Positions 42,877 to 55,281 of a stretch of 64,000 nucleotides of DNA are shown here, piece by piece. The notes beneath the pieces are model-generated. The model saw nothing but the letters and a program-made list of their open reading frames with translations. It was not told the DNA's origin and searched no databases. Made by a program: the position numbers and the translations under genes. The stretch comes from Euglena gracilis (lineage: Eukaryota > Euglenida > Euglenophyceae > Euglenales): contig CP154954.1 of NCBI GenBank assembly GCA_039621445.1, forward strand, positions 56,876,433 to 56,940,432, written 5' to 3'. Position 1 is the first letter of the stretch; each line of letters starts with the position of its first letter.

Positions 42877-45800
42877 ATGCAGAGCTCAAGCACCAACACA
42901 TCAAAAGCTTTGGTTGGTTCTTTGAGAAAGTTTGATGAAGATTTGTTGCAGGAGTATACGCTCCAACCCAGGTGTGTGGCCCTATATGGGGCAACTCCCA
43001 GCTCTATTGAGCATCCCCCCACCCCAGTGCTTTCCAGCTCTATCGAGCATTCCCCCACCCCGTTTTCCAGCTCTATCGAGCATTCCCCCCACAGCTCTAT
43101 CGAGCAAACCCCCCACCCAATGGGTGCCACACCAAACGGTGTCCAGCTCTATCGAGCATCCCCCAACAGTGGCCAGCTCTATCGAGCAATTAACTACAAC
43201 CCCCAGCTCTATAGAGCCTTCCCCCACCGTTCCCAGCTCTATCGAGCATTCCAACGCCCAAAAGGTGCAACACCTGACGGTATCAAGCTCCATCAAGCAT
43301 CTCCCCACTCAGGAGTTTCCACACCTGACGGTTTTTCATTTAGGCGATAACCCCGCTGCGCAATAGGTGCAACGCCTGTCGTCGTGTGGCTCTATCGAGC
43401 AACCCAACGCCCAGTGTGATTGTCAACCTTTGCTGCAAAGTCAGGCACCTTGTGGTAACTCTCTGCATCAGGATGTCGCAACGGTGCCTACAGGCACAAT
43501 TGGCAAACAACCCACTGATGTGGTTTACGGCATGCTGCCAAAGGAGGTATTTTTGCACATGCAACATAGTTTGCAAAATTTGTTTACAAAAGTGGAGCCA
43601 ATAATGGCACTTTTTGAGCACAAAAATCCTGATATGGGAGCTTTTGTTACCTTGGAGCAGTTCACTGCAATCCAGGAAGCGCAACAGCGCATTGTGCAAC
43701 TGAGCCGTGAATCGGCAAATTTTTACCATACACACACCCAACGTGGTGAAGGTTTCGCTTCCAGCACTTATGTGCAGCAACCGGAGGAAAGACTTTCCCA
43801 GTTGGAGCAAAAATCATGCAGGTGTGGTGAAAATTCTGCTGAAATAACAAGTTTTTATGCACATATTGCGAATATCGCAAGCAGGCAGGATGCTTACCAC
43901 CAACGGTGGCGGAATAATATTGTTGACATCCAAACCGCAATTACGGAGTTGCAGAACCGCAATGCGGTACCATGTTCACAAAATTTAGAATTTCAGCGAT
44001 TTTCTGCAGATGTGCGTGATGATAATCACCAAGTCAGGAAAAAAGTTTGTGACAGTCCGATACGGACCGAGGAAACAGTGAATCAGCAAGTCAAAAACTT
44101 GCAAAAAGATTTCTCAGTGCTATCCGCACAAGTTTCGGTGTTTTTGGAACAGCCAATGGCTGGAAACGTGCGGACTCCGCAAAATACCCCTCCTTCCAAA
44201 CCACCTCCACAACTGGAGTCCATTTCCGAAGCGGTGCACACTCTAGCTGTGCGACTGCGGGAATTGGAAAGTGGTTTTGGAAAAATTTCGCAAGATTTCA
44301 GGTCTTTTTCTGACAAAATCCCTCTTCTGGACGATATGTCCAAACACCGCAGGCGTATTAAGCGCTTGCAGGAAGATATTGGTGCAATCACCGATCATCT
44401 GAAAATTCTCGATGATTTGGATAAAAATTTTCGTGACTTTACAGAAAATTTGGATCAGGTACACGTACAATTGCGTTTCTTACAACAAAAACCCGATATG
44501 GGTGTTGTAGGCACACTTGCCGCAGATTCCAGCTCCAAAAGCGCTAACAGCGCACCTGTGGCAGAGCCTCGATTCTGCTCACGCACTGGTCCCTCGCCAA
44601 GCGGTACCAGTCCCAATGGACCATTTTTTGGATGATGGGGTTGGTTTTCAAGAGAAAGCCAAGCAAAACCCTCAAATAAATCAAAAATTTTGGGAATATG
44701 AACTTAGTCGCGGTATGAGCCGCACTCCCGCACATGGTACTGATCCTGAGATGCATCAGCATCACCATTCGCGCATTCGCGATTCACCAAGTTTGCAAGG
44801 TACCTATGGTACACCAAGAGGAATATTGAATGCACATTCGCAGAATACACCCAAAAGTACGCTTGGTGCAACCACCGAGGTACCCGCGCACGGTGCGGTT
44901 TTGCGCCCAGGCCTATCCTACTTGAATACCACCGAAGGGCCATGGGAGTCTCAGAAAGATATCAAAGGAATTATCGCTATCGCGAAAAAGGTGAAGCCGC
45001 TATGGAACGGTGACCCAACAACATGGAAACAGTTTTTCCGTGACTGGGAATATTATTGGGATCTGAAAGGATCAACCCACAACGAAAATCCGGAGGTGAC
45101 CAAAGTGGAATTCATAGATTGTCTACCAAAAGACGAAAAGGAACGCGCCAGACAATTGGTCACTTGCGGGCGCATTTCTTTTCAGGATTTGGTTGAGCAA
45201 TACTCTTCATCGTGTTCCAGTTTGGTTTCCAGAAAAACTCTGGAGAAAAAATGGCGGCAATGTGCCCCCCATGACGGAAAATGGAGGTCGATAGACATAT
45301 GGTACTCAAAATGGCTTTCTTTGGCAGCCGAAGTAGACGAGTTAGGCGAAACCCAAATGAAAGAGCAATTTGACGCAGTATTACTGCACTTTATACCCAA
45401 AATTATCAAAGAAATTCATCGCGAGGAACTCGCAGGACATATTTTGACGCTCGATGAGCGATGGAACTATGTTTCCAAACAATTGAAGCTATCACAGCTT
45501 CTCGGACAAATCCAGTTGGCTTATACGAGCCACCCCACAGCAGGAATACCCGCTATCCAAGTCAGTTCTGTGAAAAAAGTGTCACGCTTACCAAATACAG
45601 CTATGCGCGATTCGCGCTCTTCAGATGAATTTTTGGACAAACTGTGCTTTTTGTGTAACAAAAAGGGTCATATATCTTGCCATTGTCCAAATCCAGCAGC
45701 GCGAAAGCGCAACACAAGCCCAAGAGGATCAGCCTCATCATGCAGTTCTCGTTTTTTCACAAAATGCGCATTCGCAAAATCCAAAATATCGATCAAGATC

Positions 45801-45932
45801 CACATGTTCACTGTGCGGATTCACCAACAACCCCTCACCCAAATGTCGCTATGCGACCCCTCCCCACCCAAGCCAGAGTCATCGCGATATGAGTCGCAGT
45901 TCAAAAGATCATACCTCAGCCAAAAGGCATAA
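42877..45932 (+). CDS. gag: Element 3 Gag with CCHC zinc knuckle (disrupted)
   Basis: The likely start is ATG 42,877 (MQSSSTNTSKALVGSLRKF). The N-terminal part is a repeat of SSIEHSPTP type (43,000-43,400). A coiled-coil-like region follows to about 44,500 in the frame 43,367-44,635. Then comes a capsid-type domain in the frame 44,517-45,932 (GDPTTWKQFFRDWEYYWDL, WRSIDIWYSKWLSLAAEVDE). The zinc knuckle is CFLCNKKGHISCHC (C-x2-C-x4-H-x4-C) at about 45,647-45,690. Frames change within the repeat array and near 44,600, and TAG interrupts at 43,364. Gag would package the element's RNA. No pol follows. Confidence 0.82.
43000..43400 (+). repeat. Degenerate tandem repeat with AGCTCTATCGAGCA core
   Basis: About ten cores of AGCTCTATCGAGCA are spaced 24-50 bp apart, with poly-C in the spacers. 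The core can fold as GCTC-TATC-GAGC. It is open in more than one frame (SSIEH or QLYRA reading), so frame slippage leaves the repeat translatable. Confidence 0.8.
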
Positions 45933-46889
45933 GGTAGGTCAACGAACAACCTCTATTGAGGATTATCACCCGGCTTCGGGCAGGGAGGGGGATGATACCC
46001 CACCTAACCAAAGGGATCATCCATGCTTTAGCGCTCAGACGTATATGTATACGTCTGAGACTCAGACGTATATTTAGACGTATATGCGTCAAGAAAGTCA
46101 ATGGCTGATATGGCAACCGGTTCGGATTTTGAGTAAAGACACCCGAAACCCAGGGATGCGGACTACAAGGGCTACTAGAAAGGAGGTGACAGGAGTCATG
46201 ACCCTAGTTATCCCCTGCCCAGTATCCTTTCTCGTCATCGTTCCAGGATATTCCGGTGTCCCCACTCAAAATTCTGCCACAGTTTTGACATATAGACAGT
46301 TTTGTGTTTCCGGTTGTGGTGCATCATGGGATACCCCATGAATGATCTTGTGGGTGAGTGGATTCCCGCTCCAAGAATGCACACAACACCGCAAAATTCG
46401 TTCCCCCCAAAACTCCCACTAATCATCATTTTTACACACCGTTTTCGATGACAGCAATACCGTTTCCTACAACACCAACACCGTTTTCAACCCAGGGGTA
46501 AAGAGAAAGTGCCCCCCCTACCCACCGCACATCCACAAACGTTCCACATGCGGTAGGGGTAACAAGTAGCTTAACCCCCCATCGTTTCACTGGGTTCCAA
46601 GACGAAAGCCCTAAGGCCTGAAATTCGAATGGTGTCGAGAAGTCGCTCAGCTGCTTTCATTTTTCGTTTACCACCAGGTTTGTTGATTGCAGACAATCCT
46701 GTACACCCCCCGCAGCTAAAATTCGCATACAATTTTTCTTACACACTCCACCCCCCCAGACCAACATGCGCGACAAGGACAACTACTCAGCACCTCCCCC
46801 CAAGGTGTGCACTCTAGGAGAAAATTCCACACAACCAACAACCAAGCACAAAAGGAAGTAACTGAAACCAAATTAACCACCACCCCCGC

Positions 46890-47262
46890 GCCTATGGCGT
46901 CCCGGCCACTCAAGCGCCTGTGGCACGCACCCCACCCTCCCCGCGCCTTTGGCGCCTCCCTGCGCATATTGCGCAAAGTGCGTATAGCACAGACGCTGCG
47001 CCTATGGCGCCACCCACCCTCGCGCATAGCGCAAATCTTGCGCATAATGCCCCCCCCGCGCTATCTGGCGCCCCCAACCACCGCGCCTATGGCGCTCACA
47101 CCACTGCGCATATTGCGCTCCCCATATGCATAGCGCTCATCGCGTGCATATTGTTTTGCACACCACGCATAGCGCACACCTCCCCACCCGCGCATATTGC
47201 GCAGCCCACAAACAAGATGTGCCTCCCCCCCCCGCCCCCCACCCGTGCATAGCACAAATCTC
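46890..47262 (+). repeat. Palindromic microrepeats GCGCATATTGCGC / GCGCCTATGGCGC
   Basis: More than fifteen short inverted repeats of the types GCGCATAGCGC, GCGCATATTGCGC and GCGCCTATGGCGC are separated by C-rich spacers. Arms are constant (GCGC) while loops vary. Confidence 0.8.
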
Positions 47263-49202
47263 CCACAATTGCGTATATCTTACAAATGGGTATATGCCCA
47301 ACCAAACCATATTCCTCTGGGAATAAGTCCCAAAGATGTTTGTGTACATATTTCACAATGGCATTTTTGTTGTTGACTTGCAAACCACATGCTCAAAATG
47401 CAGATTTGGTTTACTTAAGGAACAAAAGTAGCCATCCCCCCTTCTTTGACCACGAACTTGTGGGTCAAATTGGCGAACACCAACGGAGTTTTGATCATTC
47501 AAGCGCACAATTGCGCCAACTTCAAAGATATTTGCAAAAAACACAAGGTGTGTGATAATTTTTTGGGATACATTGCAAATACTGCATTTTTCCCATGAAC
47601 TTGCACAGCTTTGTGAATAACAGCTATTTTGTGAAGAAAATGGCCTTTTTCTTATTGATCCCGATAGGGAAATAAGTTGAATTCCTTGAGAAAAGCTGCA
47701 ACATAGTTGCCACCCCCCCCCAAAGAAAGAAGAAAATTCTTTCAAACATGCGTTTTTGTGGACTTGACCACTTAGCCCCAGGTCTATGTGACCAACACAC
47801 CCTATGATGTGCAAGGCCTATGCGCCATTACCCACGTGGTCCATGGGTCCATAGGACCAATTTGCACAAATTGCAAGGACCAAAAGGACCAAAGGTCCAC
47901 AAATCCATATTATAAAGTGAAAAGTCCATGGGACCTCAAAAAATGGCACAAAAAGCCATATTACATTGCTGAAAGTGGCTGAATTGGCCAAAACAAGCCA
48001 AATAGGCTAGTTTTATGCAGATTTGCATAAGTGTCACTTTGGCATAGCCTCAAAACCACCACAAAAGCTTCAAAATTTCTGGCACCTCGTACCATGAGGT
48101 TTTGACTGTATGTCGTAGGGCGTATGAGATAGAAACCAAAAGTTGTCTTTGTAGAATAAATTATGGGAGCTTATAGCAAAAGCTCACTCACACAGGCAAA
48201 AGATCAAAGACGTATCTCAGCGCCTGTAGCTGGCCGATAGACCATGTTACCCCTCATTCGAAAGCTCGTTCGATGAGCCGTCCAGCGGTGCAAACAGATC
48301 GCTGTAACTCTGCACGGTACTCTTATTTGAGGAGATCGTGAAAAATTGAATTAAGCCCAACCAATCCAGCCAAAAGCCAAATTTTGAGCCAGATCTTGTA
48401 CGATCGTGTACCAGACTGGCAAATCAGCCTGAAAGGCTTCTATACTGTTCCCCACATCGTTTCTGATGGCTAATTACCATTGGTTACCAGATTGGCTAAT
48501 GGCCATTTTTTAGCACCTTTGGCAGCATTCTGCCTATTACCCCTCTGTATGGGCTATTGGGCCCAGTACAGTTAAGAGGGCTATAGCCCACAATTTGGAG
48601 CCATTTCGACTCGCTAGAATCATTTTTAGGAGCACCTATGTGCAAATTTTCATTTAAATCATTGATTTTCTGCAATTTTTGGTTTTTTTTTCCTATTCTG
48701 GCACTCATATTCCTAATGGGAGTGACCATGAGGCACTATGCCAGAGTGGAATGCAAGGGGATATGCTGACAATGACAATTTTTCCTTTGCTCAAGATGTC
48801 ATAGACATGTTTTACTTGTGTTTTCAAGCGTATTTTTTCTTTTTTGCGATATTTTGGCACAATTTTACAGCTTTTTGGGTGATGTGGTGTTATTAGACAC
48901 CCAAATCCCAAAATCTGTAAAAACAACAAACATGCAGTGTTATTGGACACACTCAACAAGCACTATGTGCACTTGGCGAATTTGCAGTCTTAAATGACTC
49001 AAAATGCAACAAAGTTGCACTTTTGGTGACAAAAACGCAATTCTCGACGCAGAATCTGCATTTCTGCCCTAAATCCTGATAGGGATTTCCCTAAAAATCT
49101 GACAAAAGTCAGTATTTCTCAGTGGCATAGTCACAAATGATGAGATTTTGTCATATTTGCAGTATTTTTTTTCTGCTTACCACACTAACGGCATTCTTGC
49201 CC

Positions 49203-49302
49203 CACCCCCCCCACTTTATTCAGTGGGACCCCCTTACCGATATAATTCGGACCCCCCCCCCACTTTATTCAGTGGGACCCCCTTACCGATATAATTCGGA
49301 GG
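49203..49302 (+). repeat. Direct duplication of about 50 bp
   Basis: Two consecutive copies of CCCCCACTTTATTCAGTGGG plus ACCCCCTTACCGATATAATT, the second ending in a GGA-GGACCC transition. Each contains a small hairpin (CCCACTttattCAGTGGG). Confidence 0.85.
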
Positions 49303-50422
49303 ACCCAATGGTCATCATGTGCAACACCAATGGTGTCATTCTGCAAGGTTTATAAGAACCATAGCTCAAAAATGGTGAAATCCAGCTTTTTGTGATGAAT
49401 TTCACCGCACTGGAACAATGTTCCATCCTTTTATGTGCATTCACAGTTCATTTGCGGTTTTTCAGAGTGGTATAAGCCACCCTAACCACATTTGTTCGGT
49501 GAATTGGCAGCAGCCTGCCACAATTCCGCATTTTTTCAGCGGTTGTACACCTTAGTGTGATCTTTTTGGCAATATGCCGATTTTTTTTTTGATTCGGGTA
49601 TACACCCAGCATTAGTTTTGTGCCATGCACACTCCGCAAGGCAATGTTTCTGGGCGATAAAGCCTACCCCCCCCATTATTTTTGGCTAATGCCAACCCTT
49701 CAGCCTACAGGCTGCACAGCCAAGGCACAACTGCCAAATCTACAGTTTTTAGGGCTACTGCCTGCTATTATGAGGTATACGCCTCTGGGGATACCCCATC
49801 GACAACATCGTGCTCGCGCTGCACTGTGAAGACTTCACAGCGGTATATGCCGCCAGTAAGAAGACGCACAGTGTACAGCGCGCACACCGTAATAATAGGG
49901 CCCACTTGTTACTTTTCGGCCTTAAGGCCCCCGTAAGACTGCCAGACAGCAAAAATTCTTTGTAAGGTCTTGAGACCAGCCCCCCACCCCTCTCCCCTTT
50001 CCTCCCCGGGCAAAATCGCTGTCGCCGGCAGTTGGTTTTGTAAATAGGCTTTCCTCACTGGTCAGGTATGACTGGCCAGGTGCCCCTCCTACCCTTCAAT
50101 CTTTTCCGATTATGGAATGAGACCTCCCCGCGTGTCATAGACACACCCCAAACCAGGTGGATGGGTCTTTCTGGAATGGGAACCTTCCAGCCCCATTTTC
50201 CAATGGGCTCTTCCACTTCCACCCCTTTGCCGCAATAAGTAGGCACAACATAAGCGGTTAACCACATTTGCGCGTTTTTGCGTTATTTCGCAATTTCCTT
50301 CCCACACCCCTGGTGACAGGAGAACCAAAAGCCGCAAACGGCCCTGTGACAGGTCCCCGTCCCCAGGACTGTGTCCGGCATTCCGACTGGCCTGGTCCAG
50401 TAGGGAAATCGGGCATAGCCCT

Positions 50423-50432
50423 GGGAGGGGGA
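50423..50432 (+). promoter_or_regulatory. Element 3 polypurine tract
   Basis: GGGAGGGGGA lies directly upstream of the 3' LTR. Confidence 0.8.
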
Positions 50433-50865
50433 TGTGTACCAGGCAGCCGTAAGGCCATGGTACTGTGTATGTAGGTATAAGCCTACGGCCAGATATAGCT
50501 CTGAGCCCCATACACAGTACTATGCTAGGTGGTATTCCTACAGATGGCCAACGGCCTGAATTAGGAATACCTAAGCCTAATTCTGGTTCTCCTCTCCACA
50601 GGTGGTATTTTATTCCATTCTGGTCTTTGATTCAAGACTTGAGTTTCAAGTTTGATTTTTCTGATTTGAAGTCCTGAAAGGACAGCCAAGAACTTGGCAT
50701 CGATTTCCGTAGCCCATAGGGCTCCTCCCCTGTCTTGTGCTCTGCCTCTTAATTGGGGAAAAGGGCAATACAACTTTTATATTTATTTTATATTTTTCTT
50801 GTTACTCCCACTTATATCTTTTTCTGCGCACCAAAGTGCGAAAGCGATAAGGTAGGACGTACACT
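50433..50865 (+). repeat. Element 3 3' LTR
   Basis: 433 bp matching 42,199-42,631 with few differences, followed by the CAAAT target copy at 50,866-50,870. Confidence 0.9.
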
Positions 50866-50870
50866 CAAAT

Positions 50871-51600
50871 CCCGTAAGGCGCATTGGATCATGCGCTGAA
50901 AGTTTTCTGGGCCATTCTTAATACACATTGGTAAAACCGCCCGTTGTTAAACACCTTTTGGACGTTACAAATGCCGTATAGGCTTGTGAATCGGCATCCA
51001 GGTGCATTTGGTGGAAGCCATCCTCCAGGTCGAAAATTGACCACAAGCGGTTTTCCACTTGTTTTGTAATGAGACCCTCAATTCGACGTAACAGGGATCG
51101 GTCATCCTTCGGTTGCGAATTTATGTGTCGATAATCCAGTACCAGCCGCCACTTTTTCTGACATGATGGGTCTGGGGGCTTAGGAACGACAAAAGCCGGG
51201 GAGGTCCACTCACCCTTAAAAGGGATGGCGGAGTGTTTCGGGTGGGGGTGCATCCATACGAAGGTGCCTCCCCCAAAACTTATCAAAAGCACTAGAATGT
51301 CCACACACCCTTATAAGGGATGATCCGTTTACGCTCTACGATCTTTTCAATCATTTAACTGAGAGCCGTTTCGCGTTCTCCTCGACAACTGAAAATTTTT
51401 TGATGCATTGCCTTTGCGCCTTCTTTGAGCTCAGTTTTGCAAGTACCAAAGTTCCGCGAATAGTGGTGTATATATCACAAGCCTAAACAGGATTCTCCAA
51501 AATACCAGAAAATTTGCGACTGATGCGCGTACAAAATTCTGCTGAGTTTGGGTGATGTCCTGCACTTTCAATGGCAGCGTAAACCTGTTTAAGGGTCAGT
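50871..51600 (-). pseudogene. pol: Element 4 pol, 5' half: RT N-terminus
   Basis: The 50,918-51,304 minus ORF encodes GEWTSPAFVVPKPPDPSCQK, WRLVLDYRHINSQPKDD and SIFDLEDGFHQMHLDADSQA, the front part of a gypsy RT including the first catalytic Asp. Leftward after a slip it ends QRMIQCALRDL just before the Element 3 target site. The sequence continues in frame as PFVLVYIDG at 42,193. Upstream (to about 51,600) degenerate pol N-terminal codons are seen. This element is older than Element 3, judging by its stops. Confidence 0.8.
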
Positions 51601-52519
51601 TTCCCGAACGATGGTGTTTTTGCCCAGCCTTCACTCCCGGGGGTCCGTGAGGGGGTACCGGCAGGGTGGGGGGTAGGCGCGATGGGCTCTGGGGAGAGGG
51701 GTAGGTTCGGGATACTCCCCTTCCCACGTAGGATTTTTTCCCGGGGACCGAAGGCCCTCCTTTTTGGGGAGTGGTTGGAGGGGGGAGTCCGGCTTGGCGT
51801 CCCTTCCGGCAGTGGGGGGGGTTTAGAAAAAGGCCTGGTAGCCCTCCCCTAGGCTTCAGATACCCCAGCGCCAACACCTTTTTGGCTTGTACTGCTCTCC
51901 TGCGCCAGCAGATAACTAATCTTTTTTGTAATCCTTTGCTTGCTCCGCCCTTGGATTTTTGACTTTCTTGAACTTTTGCACTTTCTTGGCTCCAGTGCCT
52001 TTCCTTGAATTCCCTTGAAAATCCTTGAAAATTGATATAATTTGACCTTGGTCTTGATTCAGCAGGCACAATCTTGAATTGAAACCATGGGTAAAAAGAG
52101 GGAGCCTGCAGTGAAAAACAGAACAGTTGGAGGTGCGGTTTGCGCTATTTTGATGCTGAATTAGCGCAGTGGTTCGCTATATACAACAGCAGGCTGTTAT
52201 AGTGGCAATGGAAGGTGCAGCGGCCGGTCTGCCAACTCTCCCCTTCCTCGGCCTTGCCTCCGGCTGCCGGGCCTGGCCGCCGCCTCTCTCGCCCCCCTGC
52301 CAGAGGAGCCTGGCCGGGGCTCCCCGGTCCTTCGTTGCGCCGCTGCCTGGCGTGCCGGCTGCGGGCGGGCTCCTGTGGTCCGGGTGGTGGGGGTGGACGC
52401 CAGCCAATCCCTGGCCGTGCTCCGCAGGCGTTCGGTGCGCGTCGCTGATGACGTCGTCCGACCTTGCGGGCTGGCCTCAGGAATTGGCTGGGCTTGGGCT
52501 TTGGCTCTCCTTGGCTCTC
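51601..52519. other. Unassigned junction between Element 4 and the satellite
   Basis: A 157-codon minus ORF (51,596-52,069) is basic and G/P-rich without a domain I know, and G/C runs around 51,640-51,850 suggest another insertion. From 52,100 to 52,519 GC-rich sequence begins. On the minus strand it has a TGTATATAG stretch near 52,165 and could be the 3' LTR of Element 2, which cannot be tested because the other LTR is outside the window. Confidence 0.35.
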
Positions 52520-55247
52520 CTTGGTGGGTGGTCTTGTCTGGGTTCGGTTGCCCCCCCCCCTTTGGGGCTGGCGGTCCCCCTGGCCGCTTTTTTTTTGCCG
52601 GCCCCCCTGGGCCGTGCGTGCCCCCCCCCCCGGGAGGTCTTGGGCGGCCCCCCTGGGCCGCTTTTCGGCGCCCCCCCCCCATTTGGGGTCTGGGCGGCCC
52701 CCCCTGGGCCGCTTTTCGGCGTCCCCCACGCCTGGGGTCTGGGCGGCCCCCCTTGGCCTCTTGTCGGCGTCCCCCCCCCCTGGGGTCTGGGCGGCCCCCC
52801 TGGGCCGCTTTTTTCGGCGCCCCCCCCCACCCGGGGTCTGGGCGGCCCCTCCGGGCCGCTTTTTTCGGCGCCCCCCCCCCCCCCGGGGTCTGGGCGGCCC
52901 CCCTGGGCCGCTTTTTTCGGCGCCCCCCCCCCTGGGGTCTGGGCGGCCCCCCTGGGCCGTTCTTTTCGGCGCCCCCCGCCCCGGGGTCTGGGCGGCCCCC
53001 CCTGGGCCGCTTTCGCCCCCCTCCCCCCCTGGGGTCTGGGCGGCCCCCTGGGCCGCTTTTGGCACCCCCCCCCCTGAGTCGTGGGCGGGCCCCCCTTGGC
53101 CGCTCTTGGGTTCCCTCCCCCCCAGGGTGTGGGCGCGGCCCCCTGGCCGCGTTTTTTTTTTTGCCGGCCCCCCTGTGCCGTGGCCCCCCCCCCCGGGTGG
53201 TCTTGGGCGGCCCCCCCCTTGCCGCCTTTCGGCCCCCCCCCCCCCGGGGTCTGGGCGGCCCCCCCTGGGCCGCTTTCGGCGCCCCCCCTCCCCCCCTGGG
53301 GTCCGGGCGGCCCCCCTGGGCCCGCCTTTGGTTCCCCCCCCCCCTGGTTCGTTGGCGGCCCCCCCCCCTGGGCTGCTTTTCGGCGCCCCCCCCCCCCCTG
53401 GGGTTTGGGCGGCCCCCCTGGGCCGTTCTTTGGCGCCTCTCCCCCCCCCTGGGGTCAGGGCGGCCCCCCTGGGCCGTTTTTTTCGGCCCCCCTCCCCCTC
53501 GGGGTCTGGGCGGCCCCCCTGGGCCGCTTTTTCGGCGCCCCCCCCCCCCTGGGGTCTGGGCGACCCCCCTGGGCCGTTCTTTTCGGCGCCCCCCCCCCCC
53601 CGGGTCTGGGGGGGCCCCCCCTGGGCCGCTTTCGGCGCCCCCCCTCCCCCCCTGGGGTCTGGGCGGCCCCCCTGGGCCGCTTTTGGTGCCCCCCCCCCTG
53701 GGTCGTGGGCGGCCCCCCCTGGGCCGCTCTTGGCCTCCCCCCTCCCCGGTTTTTTTCGCGTCCCCCCTGCCGTTTTTTTTTTTTTTTTTTGCCGGCCCCC
53801 CTGGGCCGTGCGTCCCCCCTCCCCCGGGTGGTCTTGGCCGGCCCCCCCTTGGCCGCTTTTCGGCGCCCCCCCCCCCTTGGGGTCGTGGGCGGCCCCCCTG
53901 GGCCGCTTTTCGGCGTCCCCCCCGCCTGGGGTCTGGGCGGCCCCCCCTTGGCCTCTTGTCGGCCCCCCCCCCCCTGGGGTCTTGGGCGGCCCCCCTGGGC
54001 CGTTCTCCGGCGGCCCCCCTTGGCCTCTTGTCGGCGTTCCCCCCCCCCCTGGGGTCAGGGCGGCCCCCCTGGGCCGTTTTTCTTCCCCCCCCCCCCCCCC
54101 GGGGTCTGGGGGGCCCCCCTGGGCCGCTTTTTTCGGCCCCCCCCCCCCCTGGGGTCTGGGGGCCCCCCCTGGGCCGTTCTTTTCGGCGCCCCCCCCCCCC
54201 GGGGTCTGGGCGGCCCCCCCTGGGCCGCTTTCGGCGCCCGCCCCCCCCCCTGGGTTTCTGGGCGGCCCCCCTGGGCCGCTTTTGGTTCCCCCTCCCCTGG
54301 GTCGTGGGCGGCCCCCCCTGGGCCGCTCTAGGGTTCCCCCCTCCCTGGGTTTGGGCGCGGCCCCCTGGCCGCTTTTTTTTTTTTTTTGCCGGCCCCCCTG
54401 GGCCGTGCGTCCCCCCCCCCCCCGGGTGGTCTTGGGCAGCCCCCCCTGGCCGCTTTCGGCCCCCCCCCCCCTGGGGTCGTGGGCGGCCCCCCTGGGCCGC
54501 TTTTCGTCCCCCCCCCCCCCCGGGGTCTGGGCGCCCCCCCCACCCCCTGGGCCGCTTTTCGGCGCCCCCCCCCCCCTGGGGTCTGGGCGGCTCCCTGGGC
54601 TGCTTTTTTCGGCGCCCCCCCCCCCCCGGGGTTTGGGCGGCCCCCCTGGGCCTTTTTTTCGGCGCCCCCCCCCCCCCCCCCGGCGTCTGGGCGGCCCCCC
54701 CTGTGCCGCTTTCGGCGTCCCCCCCCTGGTGTTTCCGAGCCCACCCTCGGCCGCATTTGGTTCCCCCCCCCTGGGTCGTGGGCGGCCCCCCCTGGGCCGC
54801 TCTTGGGTCCCCCCCGCGGGTGTGGGCGCGGCCCCCTGGCCGCTTTTTTTTTTGCCGCCCCCCCCCCCCCCGGGTGGTCTTGGGCGGCCCCCCCTTAGCC
54901 GCTTTTCGGCGCCCCCCCCCCCCCGGGGTCTTGGGGGCCCCCCCTGGACCGCTTTTCGGCGCCCCCCCCCCCTTGGGGTCTGGGCGGCCCCCCCTGGGCC
55001 GTTCTTCGGCGCCCCCCCCCCCCCTCCCTGGGGGTTGGGGGGCCCTCCTGGGCCCCTTTTCGGCGCCCCTCCCCCCCCCTGGGGTCGGGGCCGCCCCCCC
55101 TGGGCCGCTTTCGCCCCACCCCTGGGGTTTGGGCGGCCCCCCTGGGCCGCTCTTGGTTCCCCCCCCCCCCCGCCTCCTGGGCGGCCCCCCCTGGGCCGCT
55201 CTTGGGTCCCCCCCCCCCCCGGGGGTGGGGGGCGCCCCCCGGCCGCT

Positions 55248-55281
<34 letters not shown>

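Larger units (their letters stand above)
45933..50422 (+). other. Element 3 long non-coding internal region
   Basis: No retroviral enzyme motif is found in six frames. The region includes a palindrome-rich microsatellite (46,890-47,262), nested GGTCC/GGACC and TTGCA-type palindromes (47,800-48,050), a 50-bp direct duplication (49,203-49,302) and a 3' part (49,661-50,432) shared with the related element at 63,114-63,925. Confidence 0.65.
42199..50865 (+). mobile_element. Element 3: gag-only, non-autonomous LTR retrotransposon
   Basis: 433-bp LTRs at 42,199-42,631 and 50,433-50,865, a 5-bp duplication CAAAT, a PBS at 42,632 and a PPT at 50,423-50,432. The internal 7.8 kb encodes a Gag with a CCHC knuckle, but no protease, RT, RNase H or integrase is visible in any frame. 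This resembles the gag-only terminal-repeat elements described in plants, which depend on a partner for enzymes. It is inserted into the RT of Element 4 in opposite orientation. Confidence 0.88.

Noticed and set aside
43000-43400. CRISPR-like regular repeats
   Set aside because: Spacers vary from 10 to 36 bp, the repeat core is only 14 bp, it lies in a translated gag region, and the genome is eukaryotic.
52148-52215. tRNA-like stretch with a box A (TAGCGCAGTGG)
   Set aside because: No box B, no cloverleaf and no acceptor stem; chance similarity.
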